This document shows, piece after piece, positions 29,458 through 37,810 of a stretch of 64,000 nucleotides of DNA (position 1 is its first letter; every line of letters starts with the position of its first letter). A model generated the notes under the pieces. That model was not told where the DNA came from. It saw only the letters and a program-made list of their open reading frames with translations, and did not search any database. Source of the DNA: an uncultured Litoreibacter sp. (GTDB taxonomy: Bacteria > Pseudomonadota > Alphaproteobacteria > Rhodobacterales > Rhodobacteraceae); assembly GCA_938030665.1 (NCBI GenBank), contig CALHHY010000115.1:1-64000 (forward strand), read 5' to 3'. The position numbers and the translations under genes are program-made.

Positions 29458-30402
29458 CTACTCAGACGCCGCTTCAGGGGCCGGTTCGGGTGGATCGTCT
29501 GACAGAAAAACGGCACTGATCGTGCCCAGATCGCTTTCGATGATAAGGATGCCCCCGAAGGATTGGGGCGGGCCGGGTCGGTCCATCGGGGCGAATTGGG
29601 AAGCCTCAAAAGAGGCGCGGAGCGGCACGGGTTCGCGGCCCGTTTGGAACGGGTACCGGCGCGCGCCGCTGACGCTTACCTGCACTTCACCTTGCCCGCT
29701 GCTGACAAACCTGGCCCCGCAAAGAAACAGCTCCGTCCAGGTCAACTCCGAGAATGTGACGCGGCCATCGGTCGGCAGCTCGAATATCGTGAATGACCCC
29801 CTGCCCGAACCGTAACCGGCCTCAAACCGGAAGCGCGCCTGAACCTCTTGCGTCGTCAGCCCCCCTTCGTCGTCGAAGGCGTGCAGCTGCAGCGCTACGG
29901 GGCCGGTAAACACCGCCTTGCCAGTGGTAGGAATTTCAGTCGCCGCAGGGCCGGGACCCACAACCAATGGCCCCTGATAATTGACCTTCTTGGTGCGGTA
30001 ATTGAGGTCATAGACATTTGGCAGCTGATCGGTCGGGCCGAAACCGCTGCGTGCCGTCGCCTCCGACTTACGGGAGCCTTTGAATCCATCATCGTCCAAG
30101 GGCCGCAGCCTGCGGATCGCGGTGTCATCAAACTGGATGTTCTTCTTCAGCCCACGCCGGTTGATCCGCCCGTCAATAAAAACAGGGTCGAAGCCAAGTG
30201 CTGCAACGGGTTGGCGCAAGTAAGCGCCGGCCAAGCGACGGCCTTCACGCGGTGTGATCACACAGGGCTGGTCCTGAACAAGCCCTACCAACTGCGCCGT
30301 TGGGCTTTCCTTCACATCATCCACAACCCCCTCGCAGGACGCAAGGAAGGCGGCGGCGAACAGCGCGCAGATCACGGGCGATATGGAGAGGCGCCAACCC
30401 AT
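29458..30402 (-). CDS. Putative lipoprotein encoded within the CIS operon
   Basis: Start at MGWRLSISPVICALFAAAFLASCEG gives a type II signal peptide with lipobox LASC; stop at 29458. Confidence 0.65.
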   Translation of the reverse strand: MGWRLSISPVICALFAAAFLASCEGVVDDVKESPTAQLVGLVQDQPCVITPREGRRLAGAYLRQPVAALGFDPVFIDGRINRRGLKKNIQFDDTAIRRLRPLDDDGFKGSRKSEATARSGFGPTDQLPNVYDLNYRTKKVNYQGPLVVGPGPAATEIPTTGKAVFTGPVALQLHAFDDEGGLTTQEVQARFRFEAGYGSGRGSFTIFELPTDGRVTFSELTWTELFLCGARFVSSGQGEVQVSVSGARRYPFQTGREPVPLRASFEASQFAPMDRPGPPQSFGGILIIESDLGTISAVFLSDDPPEPAPEAASE

Positions 30403-30403
30403 T

Positions 30404-30841
30404 CTAATAGGCCGGAACGGGCGTGTCGGAGACCAGAGTGCCCTCCCGCTGATAGAAGGGGAACACCATGTTGGCCCGGTCATTGGTCTGATTCACGGTG
30501 TATTCGAGCCGGATCGCCAGACCCCCCTCTAGCCAGTCCTCGGTCTTGACCTCGATATCCAGCAAGGTGATCCGAGGTTCAAAGTACAGCACGGCCTGAG
30601 TGATCGCGACCTCAATCGCCGCATCAAGGTCTTCCCCCATGGGATCAAAAACGAGGTCGAACAGGCGGCAGCCGTAATCGGGCTGCATGATCCGCTCCCC
30701 CGGCCGGGTGCCCATCAGGATGCGCAGGCTTTCCGCGATGTCTTCTTCTGCCGCCACCATGGCCGCGCGCCCAGTGGCCGGGTCAAGCCGCAGCGGGAAG
30801 GCCCATCCGCGCCCCAGAAATGCCGGTTCCACATCATTCAT
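30404..30841 (-). CDS. gp25-like baseplate wedge protein (Afp9-like)
   Basis: FLGRGWAFPLRLDPATG...ESLRILMGTRPGERIMQPDYGCRLFDLVFDP, gp25/IraD-like family. Confidence 0.92.
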   Translation of the reverse strand: MNDVEPAFLGRGWAFPLRLDPATGRAAMVAAEEDIAESLRILMGTRPGERIMQPDYGCRLFDLVFDPMGEDLDAAIEVAITQAVLYFEPRITLLDIEVKTEDWLEGGLAIRLEYTVNQTNDRANMVFPFYQREGTLVSDTPVPAY

Positions 30842-30844
30842 CAA

Positions 30845-31165
30845 TTATCCCCCAATCATCACAGTCGGCGCGCCGAGAATGATCGCACCGCCATGGGACG
30901 TCGTGTCGCCCATCCGCGCCGCCGGTTTACCGCCGATCATGACCGTGCCCGAGCCCTTGGCGATGGTCGCAGGCGGCCCGACGCAGGTGCAGTTGTCGCC
31001 CTGAACCGCTGCGGGCAGGCCCGCGATCAGCACCGTCGGCACCCCCGGTCCGATGATTGGCCCGCCCACATGCGGGACGATCCCGGTCACCATCGGGCAG
31101 CTGTGCATGTCGGTCAGTCTTGCGGCTGGTGGCATTGTCCCTCGCGCCCCTTTTCCATGTCTCAC
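30845..31165 (-). CDS. PAAR-domain spike tip protein (Afp10-like)
   Basis: MPPAARLTDMHSCPM...GLPAAVQGDNCTC...GKPAARMGDTTSHGG. Confidence 0.93.
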   Translation of the reverse strand: MRHGKGARGTMPPAARLTDMHSCPMVTGIVPHVGGPIIGPGVPTVLIAGLPAAVQGDNCTCVGPPATIAKGSGTVMIGGKPAARMGDTTSHGGAIILGAPTVMIGG

Positions 31166-31167
31166 CC

Positions 31168-32934
31168 TTAGTTGATCATCACGACGCCGCCGGTCACCTT
31201 CGCCTCGCCGCCGCCCTCAAGCGCCGCCGACGCACCGCCACTACCTTTGAACGAGGCGCTCGCGTCGCAGGTCACGTTCACCCCGGAAATGGTAGCATCA
31301 GAGCCTGCGCCGATATCGACCGTGCTAGCTGCCGTCACCTCGATGCTGCCGGCGCTGTCAATCTTGATGCCGCTGCTACCCATGGTGATCGTGTTGCCGT
31401 TGCTGTCAGAGATCTTCACCTCGGCCGCATCGTCATCCATCACCACGCTATGCCCGCCCGGGGTCGAAACGGTGATGATCTTCTTTTCCTCGTCAAAGAG
31501 GATTTTCATGTCCTCCCGCGTGACAATTGACTTGATGAAGTTGTCATCTGTCGGGGCATTGGGCTGGGCCGCCGTCGCGCTATGCAGCGAGCCGATGACC
31601 ACCGGGGCATGCGGATCAGCGTTCAGGAACGCCACCAGCACCTCGTCATCGATCTCAGGCATGAACTGGATCCCGGCGTTGTTGCTGGCATAAGGCTGGG
31701 CATAGCGGGCCCATACCGGCGCGCCCTCGGCCGTAATGAGCGGCAGCAACACCTTGATCCGCAACAGCCCATCGGGGTCTTCTGCCAGCTGCTGCACCTT
31801 GCCAATATGCAGCCCATGGATGGGCGAGGCGAGGCCTTGGGTGACACCCCCGCCGACGGACGGGCCATCCGCCACAAAAGTTTCCGGCAGGCCCAGAGTT
31901 GCTGTCGTCTCCCACTGGCCCTTTTCGGCCTTATGCGTCACGGCGGAGATATAGGCCTTCCCTTCGTACCGCTTACCAAGGTTCTTGAGCTCTAGAACAC
32001 TATTGGCTTGAGCCTTGTTAGAGCCTTGAAACCGGCAGCGCCCCTGAATGCCAGACAAGACGGACCGTGTCAGGCGGGCATCCGACATGGTCTTCAGCTC
32101 CGCCGCGGCCAGCTCCCGCGAGGTGGCGAACGCCAGTTCCCGTTCCACCACGGTCTTGGCCAAATTCGACGGCGTCACATTGCCCCATGTGCTGGAAGGA
32201 AGGGCGCCGCCGACCCCCTCGACAGTTTCTTGTGTTTTGGAATCCCAGGCCCGCCCCTTGGCAGTGCTCGCCAGAAACTGCGCGTCGATCCGCGCGTCGA
32301 ATTCCAGTATGTCGTCGCCCAGAGTGCAGGTCAGAACCGGATCGCCTGATGTGTCAGGGGTGCCGACATGTACCTTGCCTGCGGCAACATAGACAATTTG
32401 CCCATTGCGCTCGGCCACACTGCGCAGAAAATCCCAGTCGGTCATATCATGCTGGATCTGGTCTCGCGCGACGTCCTGCGTGGCGGTGACGTCAGTGGTC
32501 AAACCGTGGTCGGACAGGATCGCGTTGATAACATCACTGTCTTTTTGCTGCTGAAACAGGGTCGTTTTCTTGACGCGCATCATCGCCACCGCCTTGTCGC
32601 GGGCGATGACCTCCAGCACTGGGCCGCGGCTCATCGTGATCCGCATCCGTTTGCCGACAATAACCCCTTCAAAGAACGTCAGCGCGCCCCCGTCACCGTA
32701 GCTGCCCGCGATGGTGATTGCTTTGCCTTCTTCGAAAACGCTGCTGTCGGCTTCGGGAAACTCGCCCTCCGCCACGTCGCCTGCTGCAAGGCGCAGCACG
32801 GCCTCAGGCATCTGCCCCACCCCTTCCTCAGCATGGGCGGAGATGACCTGATAGAAATCCGGAATGGCCGCGCCATCTGTTTTGACCTGCAGACCGAAGA
32901 CACCTTCGGCACCTGTTCTGGGGCTATCGGCCAT
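31168..32934 (-). CDS. VgrG-like spike protein (Afp8-like, phage baseplate gpV type)
   Basis: GLHIGKVQQLAEDPDGLLRIKVLLP...VWARYAQPYASNNAGIQFMPEIDDEVLVAFLN OB-fold block and C-terminal beta-helix repeats. Confidence 0.93.
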   Translation of the reverse strand: MADSPRTGAEGVFGLQVKTDGAAIPDFYQVISAHAEEGVGQMPEAVLRLAAGDVAEGEFPEADSSVFEEGKAITIAGSYGDGGALTFFEGVIVGKRMRITMSRGPVLEVIARDKAVAMMRVKKTTLFQQQKDSDVINAILSDHGLTTDVTATQDVARDQIQHDMTDWDFLRSVAERNGQIVYVAAGKVHVGTPDTSGDPVLTCTLGDDILEFDARIDAQFLASTAKGRAWDSKTQETVEGVGGALPSSTWGNVTPSNLAKTVVERELAFATSRELAAAELKTMSDARLTRSVLSGIQGRCRFQGSNKAQANSVLELKNLGKRYEGKAYISAVTHKAEKGQWETTATLGLPETFVADGPSVGGGVTQGLASPIHGLHIGKVQQLAEDPDGLLRIKVLLPLITAEGAPVWARYAQPYASNNAGIQFMPEIDDEVLVAFLNADPHAPVVIGSLHSATAAQPNAPTDDNFIKSIVTREDMKILFDEEKKIITVSTPGGHSVVMDDDAAEVKISDSNGNTITMGSSGIKIDSAGSIEVTAASTVDIGAGSDATISGVNVTCDASASFKGSGGASAALEGGGEAKVTGGVVMIN

Positions 32935-32937
32935 GCG

Positions 32938-33624
32938 TCACCTCATAGGCGGGAAGCGCAGCAGCGTTCCCGGCGTCAATGAGCGAAAATTGTCGAGGCC
33001 GTTCAAAGCCGCAATTTCAAGGTACTTGCCCGCGTCCTTGTAGATGCGGTGGCACAGCATCGGCAACGTGTCCCCGTCGACCACCTGAACGACATGGGTC
33101 AGATCAGGCGACTTGCGTTTGGCTTCCAGCGCTTCCTGCGCCTCGGTGCGGGCCTCGATGAAATCCATCTTGATCTTGGCGCGTAAAGCTTCGCCGTTGG
33201 GGTGGAATAGAGTATAATCCATGGACATGGAGGTAAGCCGCCCGAAGAAGGCTTTCAGCCCCTTCCCCCACATGATTTTGACGGCTGTTGGCTCATGCTC
33301 GTCGCCATCATAATCGTAGACGATCTTGCGCAACTGTTCGATCTGCTTCGCGACGGTCTGCTTCTTCTTGTCAGGCACCACCCCGGTGCCGTCGACAATG
33401 ATCGAGAAGCTCACTTTCTCCGGCTCGGCCATCGCATATTTCGGCACCGGGGCGGAGCTGCCAATCGGGTTCTCCCCCTGCCCCATCGTGCCGGTGTAGT
33501 TTAGCCCGAAATTATGCGAATAGCTTTCCGGGTTAATCACGGCCTCAAAGATGTTGGCCGGGCCTTTCTTGGGCTCTATCTTGCTTTTGCCCATCTTGCA
33601 GCGCTGAATGCGGAGCTTGGCCAT
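32938..33624 (-). CDS. LysM-type CIS baseplate/hub protein (Afp7-like)
   Basis: EPKKGPANIFEAVINPESYSHNF...; C-terminal LysM-like VVDGDTLPMLCHRIYKDAGKYLEIAALNGLDNFRSLTPGTLLRFP. Confidence 0.88.
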   Translation of the reverse strand: MAKLRIQRCKMGKSKIEPKKGPANIFEAVINPESYSHNFGLNYTGTMGQGENPIGSSAPVPKYAMAEPEKVSFSIIVDGTGVVPDKKKQTVAKQIEQLRKIVYDYDGDEHEPTAVKIMWGKGLKAFFGRLTSMSMDYTLFHPNGEALRAKIKMDFIEARTEAQEALEAKRKSPDLTHVVQVVDGDTLPMLCHRIYKDAGKYLEIAALNGLDNFRSLTPGTLLRFPPMR

Positions 33625-33627
33625 CGG

Positions 33628-33801
33628 CTATCGCTCCCCCGCGCGTCGCTGCGCGTCCTCAAGCATATCGCGCATCTCGGAAAGCAGGTCGCGGCGCCAT
33701 AGCTCCAACTCTTGCCGTGTTACGGAAGGCGCCGCGTCTCGATCCGCAGGCGCGCTGCCGAACGTGCCTTTGACCACCAATGTCCCGATCTCTACCGCCA
33801 T
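33628..33801 (-). CDS. DUF5908-like small CIS protein (Afp6 position), absent from supplied ORF track
   Basis: Manual translation: MAVEIGTLVVKGTFGSAPADRDAAPSVTRQELELWRRDLLSEMRDMLEDAQRRAGER*; start overlaps upstream stop by 1 nt (TGATG), ends 4 nt before the LysM gene. Confidence 0.8.
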   Translation of the reverse strand: MAVEIGTLVVKGTFGSAPADRDAAPSVTRQELELWRRDLLSEMRDMLEDAQRRAGER

Positions 33802-34256
33802 CAGACTTTCCTTTTGATCGTGTTATACGCAAGCTCGATCGTCTCTACGGCCAGCTCGTTTTTCATCGCGTCAAAGCCGCCAACCTCCCAGCTAACCGGG
33901 TAGGCGTTGGTCACGGTCCAGCTGGCCAGGGGGTCCCCCTCCTCATCCAGAAGGGAAACCGTAAGGTCTTTCGGCTCGATCCGCTTGGCTAGGTCCCGTT
34001 CCAGCGTTGCCTGACACCACTTCACCAACTCGCTGTTCTTCTTGGTCAGACTGCGCTTCAGCTTCAGGTTCGGGTTCTTCGCCGGTTTGGGTAGCTGGTG
34101 GACGAAACGGTTTTCCCCGCCTTCGACCACCGCTTCGGTGTCAAACCCCGCCTTCAGCCCGGACACTTCTTGAAAAGCCGCGTCCGAGATGGACGGGCCG
34201 GCCCCGGAAAAAGCGACCGAGAAGTGAAACGCTACGGGAAAAACAGGGTCTGACAT
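33801..34256 (-). CDS. CIS tube protein (gp19-like, Afp5-like)
   Basis: MSDPVFPVAFHFSVAFSGAGPSISDAAFQEVSGLKAG...AYPVSWEVGGFDAMKNELAVETIELAY. Confidence 0.9.
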   Translation of the reverse strand: MSDPVFPVAFHFSVAFSGAGPSISDAAFQEVSGLKAGFDTEAVVEGGENRFVHQLPKPAKNPNLKLKRSLTKKNSELVKWCQATLERDLAKRIEPKDLTVSLLDEEGDPLASWTVTNAYPVSWEVGGFDAMKNELAVETIELAYNTIKRKV

Positions 34257-34265
34257 GGCTTAACA

Positions 34266-34724
34266 TCACGCGTTTTCGATCACGAAGCCCTCATGGGCGA
34301 TCTCGATGCTTTCGACCGCGACCTCATTGCCCTCGGCCTTCAGATCAGTGCCCTGCACCTTGACCGGGAAGGCGTTTTGGACCTTCCAGACCATGGTCGG
34401 CGCCTGCGCCTCGTCCAGCAGCGAGATCGTCAGCGCCTTACGCTTGATGGTGTTCATCTTCACCTCTTTGAACCAGTCAAACAGCGCGTTGTCCTGAATG
34501 AAGACGCCTTTCTTCATTGTGATGTTGGAGTATTTGATCATCCCCGGCATCTTGATCTTGGAGAAGACCGGGTTGTTGCCCGCGCGGTATTCCAGCGGTT
34601 CGTTTTCCATGTCGAGGCCGGAGACCTCCTGAAACGCCATTTCCGTGTCGTCCCACTTCACCTGGAAATGGAACTTTGGAAGCGGCCAGATTGCGTTTGT
34701 TTGGGCGGAGCCATCATCTGCCAT
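34266..34724 (-). CDS. CIS tube protein (gp19-like, Afp1-like)
   Basis: WPLPKFHFQVKWDDTEMAFQEVSGLDMENEPLEYRAGNNPVFSKIKMPGM. Confidence 0.93.
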   Translation of the reverse strand: MADDGSAQTNAIWPLPKFHFQVKWDDTEMAFQEVSGLDMENEPLEYRAGNNPVFSKIKMPGMIKYSNITMKKGVFIQDNALFDWFKEVKMNTIKRKALTISLLDEAQAPTMVWKVQNAFPVKVQGTDLKAEGNEVAVESIEIAHEGFVIENA

Positions 34725-34746
34725 GTGTCTATTCCTTTTCTAAAAC

Positions 34747-37050
34747 TTATGATTTCTGCATTTGCTGCTGGAACGTGATCTCGATGAATTCTGCGGGCCG
34801 GGTCACGGCGACCAACACGGTAATCCGCAGGATCCCTTCAAGAATGTCCTCGGGGGTCATCGTCTCCCCCAGACCAACATGGACGGAGAAAGCGTCCGTC
34901 GGCACAGCCCCCGCAAGACCGCCCTGCTTCCAGATCCCGGTTAGGAAGTTCTCGATCATAGATCGCATCGTGACCCAGGTATTGGCCGTGTTAGGCTCGA
35001 AAACATAGGCTTTGGCGGCCAGTCGGATCGATTCCTCCAGCATGATCATGGTACGGCGCACGCTGATATAGCGCCAATCAAGGGAGTTGCCGTCCAACGT
35101 CCGCGCGCCCCAGACCAGCGTGCCCTCGCCCACAAATGGACGGATCGCATTGATCGACTTACCGGTGGTTGAGACGTTTAGGTTCTCTTGCTCGGCATGG
35201 TCGATATTGACCGTGGGCGACACGACAGAGTTGACCGACACATTGGCCGGCGCCTTCCAGACCCCGCGTGAATTGTCCACTGCTGTGTAGATCCCGGCCA
35301 TGGCCGCTGATGGGGACATATTGTTCATGTAGGCCGTGATCGTGTCCATGATGGTGACGTAAAGCGGGGCCACCGCGCGCATCGTTTTGTCGATGGTTTC
35401 CACCGTTGGGTCTTCAGGCGCATTGGGGTCTTCGACGCCGTCGAACAGCACTTTGACCTCCTGCGGATCGCCTACCACGTCGCCTTTGGCCAGCGCGTAG
35501 AAGACGGAGACAGCGTCGCCCTTGAAGTCATCTTCGGGGTCAAAGGTGATCGTGCTTTTGTCGTCCTGCACTGTCCAGACGCCTACTTTGGGCACGGTTA
35601 GGGTCTTTCCTTCGACGGCAGCGATGGCGTTCGCAGCCTCCTCGTCAGCCTTCTTTTTGTCGGCGGCCGTGGCGTCGTCCTTCTCGGCTGCTTCTTTAGC
35701 AGCCTTTGCCGTCGGGTTCTTTTCGATCACCTCATCTGCGTCGATCTCATCCGCGCCTTGCAGCACGATCAGCTCGTCCGTCTCCTTCGTCACATCAACA
35801 GCGGCCGTCCCGCCGCTGGCGGCAGTCCCTTTCGGCACGACTTTCTGGCCCGTCACCACCTTGATCTTGCGCGCGCCTGTTTCGATGTCGTCGCTATCGG
35901 TGACGATAACGCTGAACTCCCCATGGCCGTCGGTGCCGCCATCGGGGTCATGCACAAAGCTGATCGCCCCCGACTTCAGCTCCTCCTGAGTGAACTCCGT
36001 TATCGCCTCGTCAGGTTTGTCCGTCTTCACAACCATGCCGGCCATTTTATCGGCCTCCCCCTCAATGTGGAATTTCAGCTTGGCTGCAGAGGTGCTTTCG
36101 TCTTTGGCGGAGATATCCGTTTCGGTCACAACAACGGTTTCGCCGGGCACAACGGACAGGGTGAAATCGCCGGTGAGCACCGGGGTGCCAACACGCTCGA
36201 TCTCCGGCACGATGTTTTCGTCCTGCTCGACCGAGCGGCGCAGCAGGGAGATCAGCTTTTTGCGGCTGTCAAAGTCCACATTCAGAAAGTTGAAATCGCG
36301 GTTTGAATAGACCGACGTGTTCAGCCAAGGGTAATACGCCGCGCCGTAATCCAGGCTGCTGGTACCAAGCGCGTCACGGAACCGGGCCACCGGGCGACCG
36401 CGCGGGCCATCCTGTTCCAGATAGCCGCCGGGGATATCAAGGATCGCAAAGCGGCTTTTCATCTCCGCCCCACAATGTTTCAGCACCTGCTGCTGCACGC
36501 TGATAGCGTCCTGATGGGACAGGCGCGTGACATCGGGGGTGACGATCATCGTGGGCTCCGGCTCTTTCTTCAGCACGGTCAGCGCGTCGGTCATCGGCTT
36601 TGCGGTGATGTCATCCTCGAACGTGCCGACTGAGACGACGTAGCACGCCCCGCCGCCGTTCTGGAAAAACAGCCGCATCGCGCCGTAAAGCGCGTAGGCC
36701 GGGTTCTTTTGGACCAGCTCGAACTTCTCTTCGCCGCGCGGGCCTTTGGTGGAGAAAACCGCCTGCGGCAGTTCCGGCTTCATTGCTGCCCCCTCGACGC
36801 TCAACGGCGACGTCCCCTCCCGAGGGGTGAAGGGTTTCAACTCGAAGACCGGCTCCGGCCCGAAGCCGAAGAAGTTGTGGAATTCCGACATGGAGGTCAG
36901 CCGCTTCGGGACGCCCGCCAATGGCAAATTGCCGTTCATCGCCTTTTGCGTATAGCCGATGAAGGCGGGGACGGCGGTCGCCACCTGCACGACGGAATTG
37001 GGGAAGGCGTTCTTCTCGACGATATAGACGCCGGGGGTTTTCATGGCCAT
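34747..37050 (-). CDS. CIS contractile sheath protein with large internal insertion
   Basis: MAMKTPGVYIVEKNAFPNSVVQVATAVPAFIGYTQ N-terminus and SAAMAGIYTAVDNSRGVWKAPANV...FVGEGTLVWGARTLDGNSLDWRYISVRRTMIMLEESI C-terminus; ~260-aa insertion between. Confidence 0.95.
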   Translation of the reverse strand: MAMKTPGVYIVEKNAFPNSVVQVATAVPAFIGYTQKAMNGNLPLAGVPKRLTSMSEFHNFFGFGPEPVFELKPFTPREGTSPLSVEGAAMKPELPQAVFSTKGPRGEEKFELVQKNPAYALYGAMRLFFQNGGGACYVVSVGTFEDDITAKPMTDALTVLKKEPEPTMIVTPDVTRLSHQDAISVQQQVLKHCGAEMKSRFAILDIPGGYLEQDGPRGRPVARFRDALGTSSLDYGAAYYPWLNTSVYSNRDFNFLNVDFDSRKKLISLLRRSVEQDENIVPEIERVGTPVLTGDFTLSVVPGETVVVTETDISAKDESTSAAKLKFHIEGEADKMAGMVVKTDKPDEAITEFTQEELKSGAISFVHDPDGGTDGHGEFSVIVTDSDDIETGARKIKVVTGQKVVPKGTAASGGTAAVDVTKETDELIVLQGADEIDADEVIEKNPTAKAAKEAAEKDDATAADKKKADEEAANAIAAVEGKTLTVPKVGVWTVQDDKSTITFDPEDDFKGDAVSVFYALAKGDVVGDPQEVKVLFDGVEDPNAPEDPTVETIDKTMRAVAPLYVTIMDTITAYMNNMSPSAAMAGIYTAVDNSRGVWKAPANVSVNSVVSPTVNIDHAEQENLNVSTTGKSINAIRPFVGEGTLVWGARTLDGNSLDWRYISVRRTMIMLEESIRLAAKAYVFEPNTANTWVTMRSMIENFLTGIWKQGGLAGAVPTDAFSVHVGLGETMTPEDILEGILRITVLVAVTRPAEFIEITFQQQMQKS

Positions 37051-37066
37051 GATATGGGTCTCCCTG

Positions 37067-37810
37067 TTATGCTATAGATACGAAGATATCTGCTTGAAAT
37101 TGCACCGGTTCTCCGGCGGACTGGCTTGAATTGATTGAGTGAGGATGCGGGGCCGGAAGCACGCGGATCAGGGTTTGCGGCCCAAAGGGGCCGGGCTGGC
37201 GCAAGGTGAAGCGCTGCATCGGACGGGCCCGCATCGGGATCGGGTCCTTGCTGCGGATGATACGCACCGGCTGCCCCGTTGGCAGCGTGTCCGCTAGCGG
37301 CTTTTCAAAGGGCGCGGCCCCATCCGCGGTTACCACCTCCAGTTCTTTTTGGGTGTCGCCGCCCGTCACCTGATATGCCCAGTGCACATCGATACTTTCA
37401 AAGCGAACTGTAAGATGGCGAGCGGCCCTGTCGCCGTCGTCAAACGTGATTTCCAATAGCCCGAGCGTTGCCTGGTCCCCGATGTTGCGGGGGCGCTTGG
37501 CGGGGTACCCCTCCCCGAAGGTCCAGCTGTCCTGACCGGGTTTCAAACGCTGCACCTGTAGCCCGTCCAACCCAACCCCTTTGGTCAGCCAAGGCACCTG
37601 CGCGTCGGGGCCTGAAACAACGACGGTCACCTTGCCAAGACCCGCATCGGCAGGGGCCAGTATCACGACCGCGTCCCCGTCGCGGCGCAACAGCAAGTCC
37701 TGCGCGGCGAAGGCACGTGGGTCCACGGGCGCCACCTCCAGCGGAGGGGAGGCATCGCCCCAATAGTCATGGCGCAAGGTCAGACGCAGGCGTTCGACGT
37801 AATCGGTCAT
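37067..37810 (-). CDS. Conserved-position CIS operon protein of unknown function
   Basis: 247 aa between DUF4255 and sheath; 4-nt overlap with the DUF4255 gene; no recognised domain by eye. Confidence 0.6.
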   Translation of the reverse strand: MTDYVERLRLTLRHDYWGDASPPLEVAPVDPRAFAAQDLLLRRDGDAVVILAPADAGLGKVTVVVSGPDAQVPWLTKGVGLDGLQVQRLKPGQDSWTFGEGYPAKRPRNIGDQATLGLLEITFDDGDRAARHLTVRFESIDVHWAYQVTGGDTQKELEVVTADGAAPFEKPLADTLPTGQPVRIIRSKDPIPMRARPMQRFTLRQPGPFGPQTLIRVLPAPHPHSINSSQSAGEPVQFQADIFVSIA

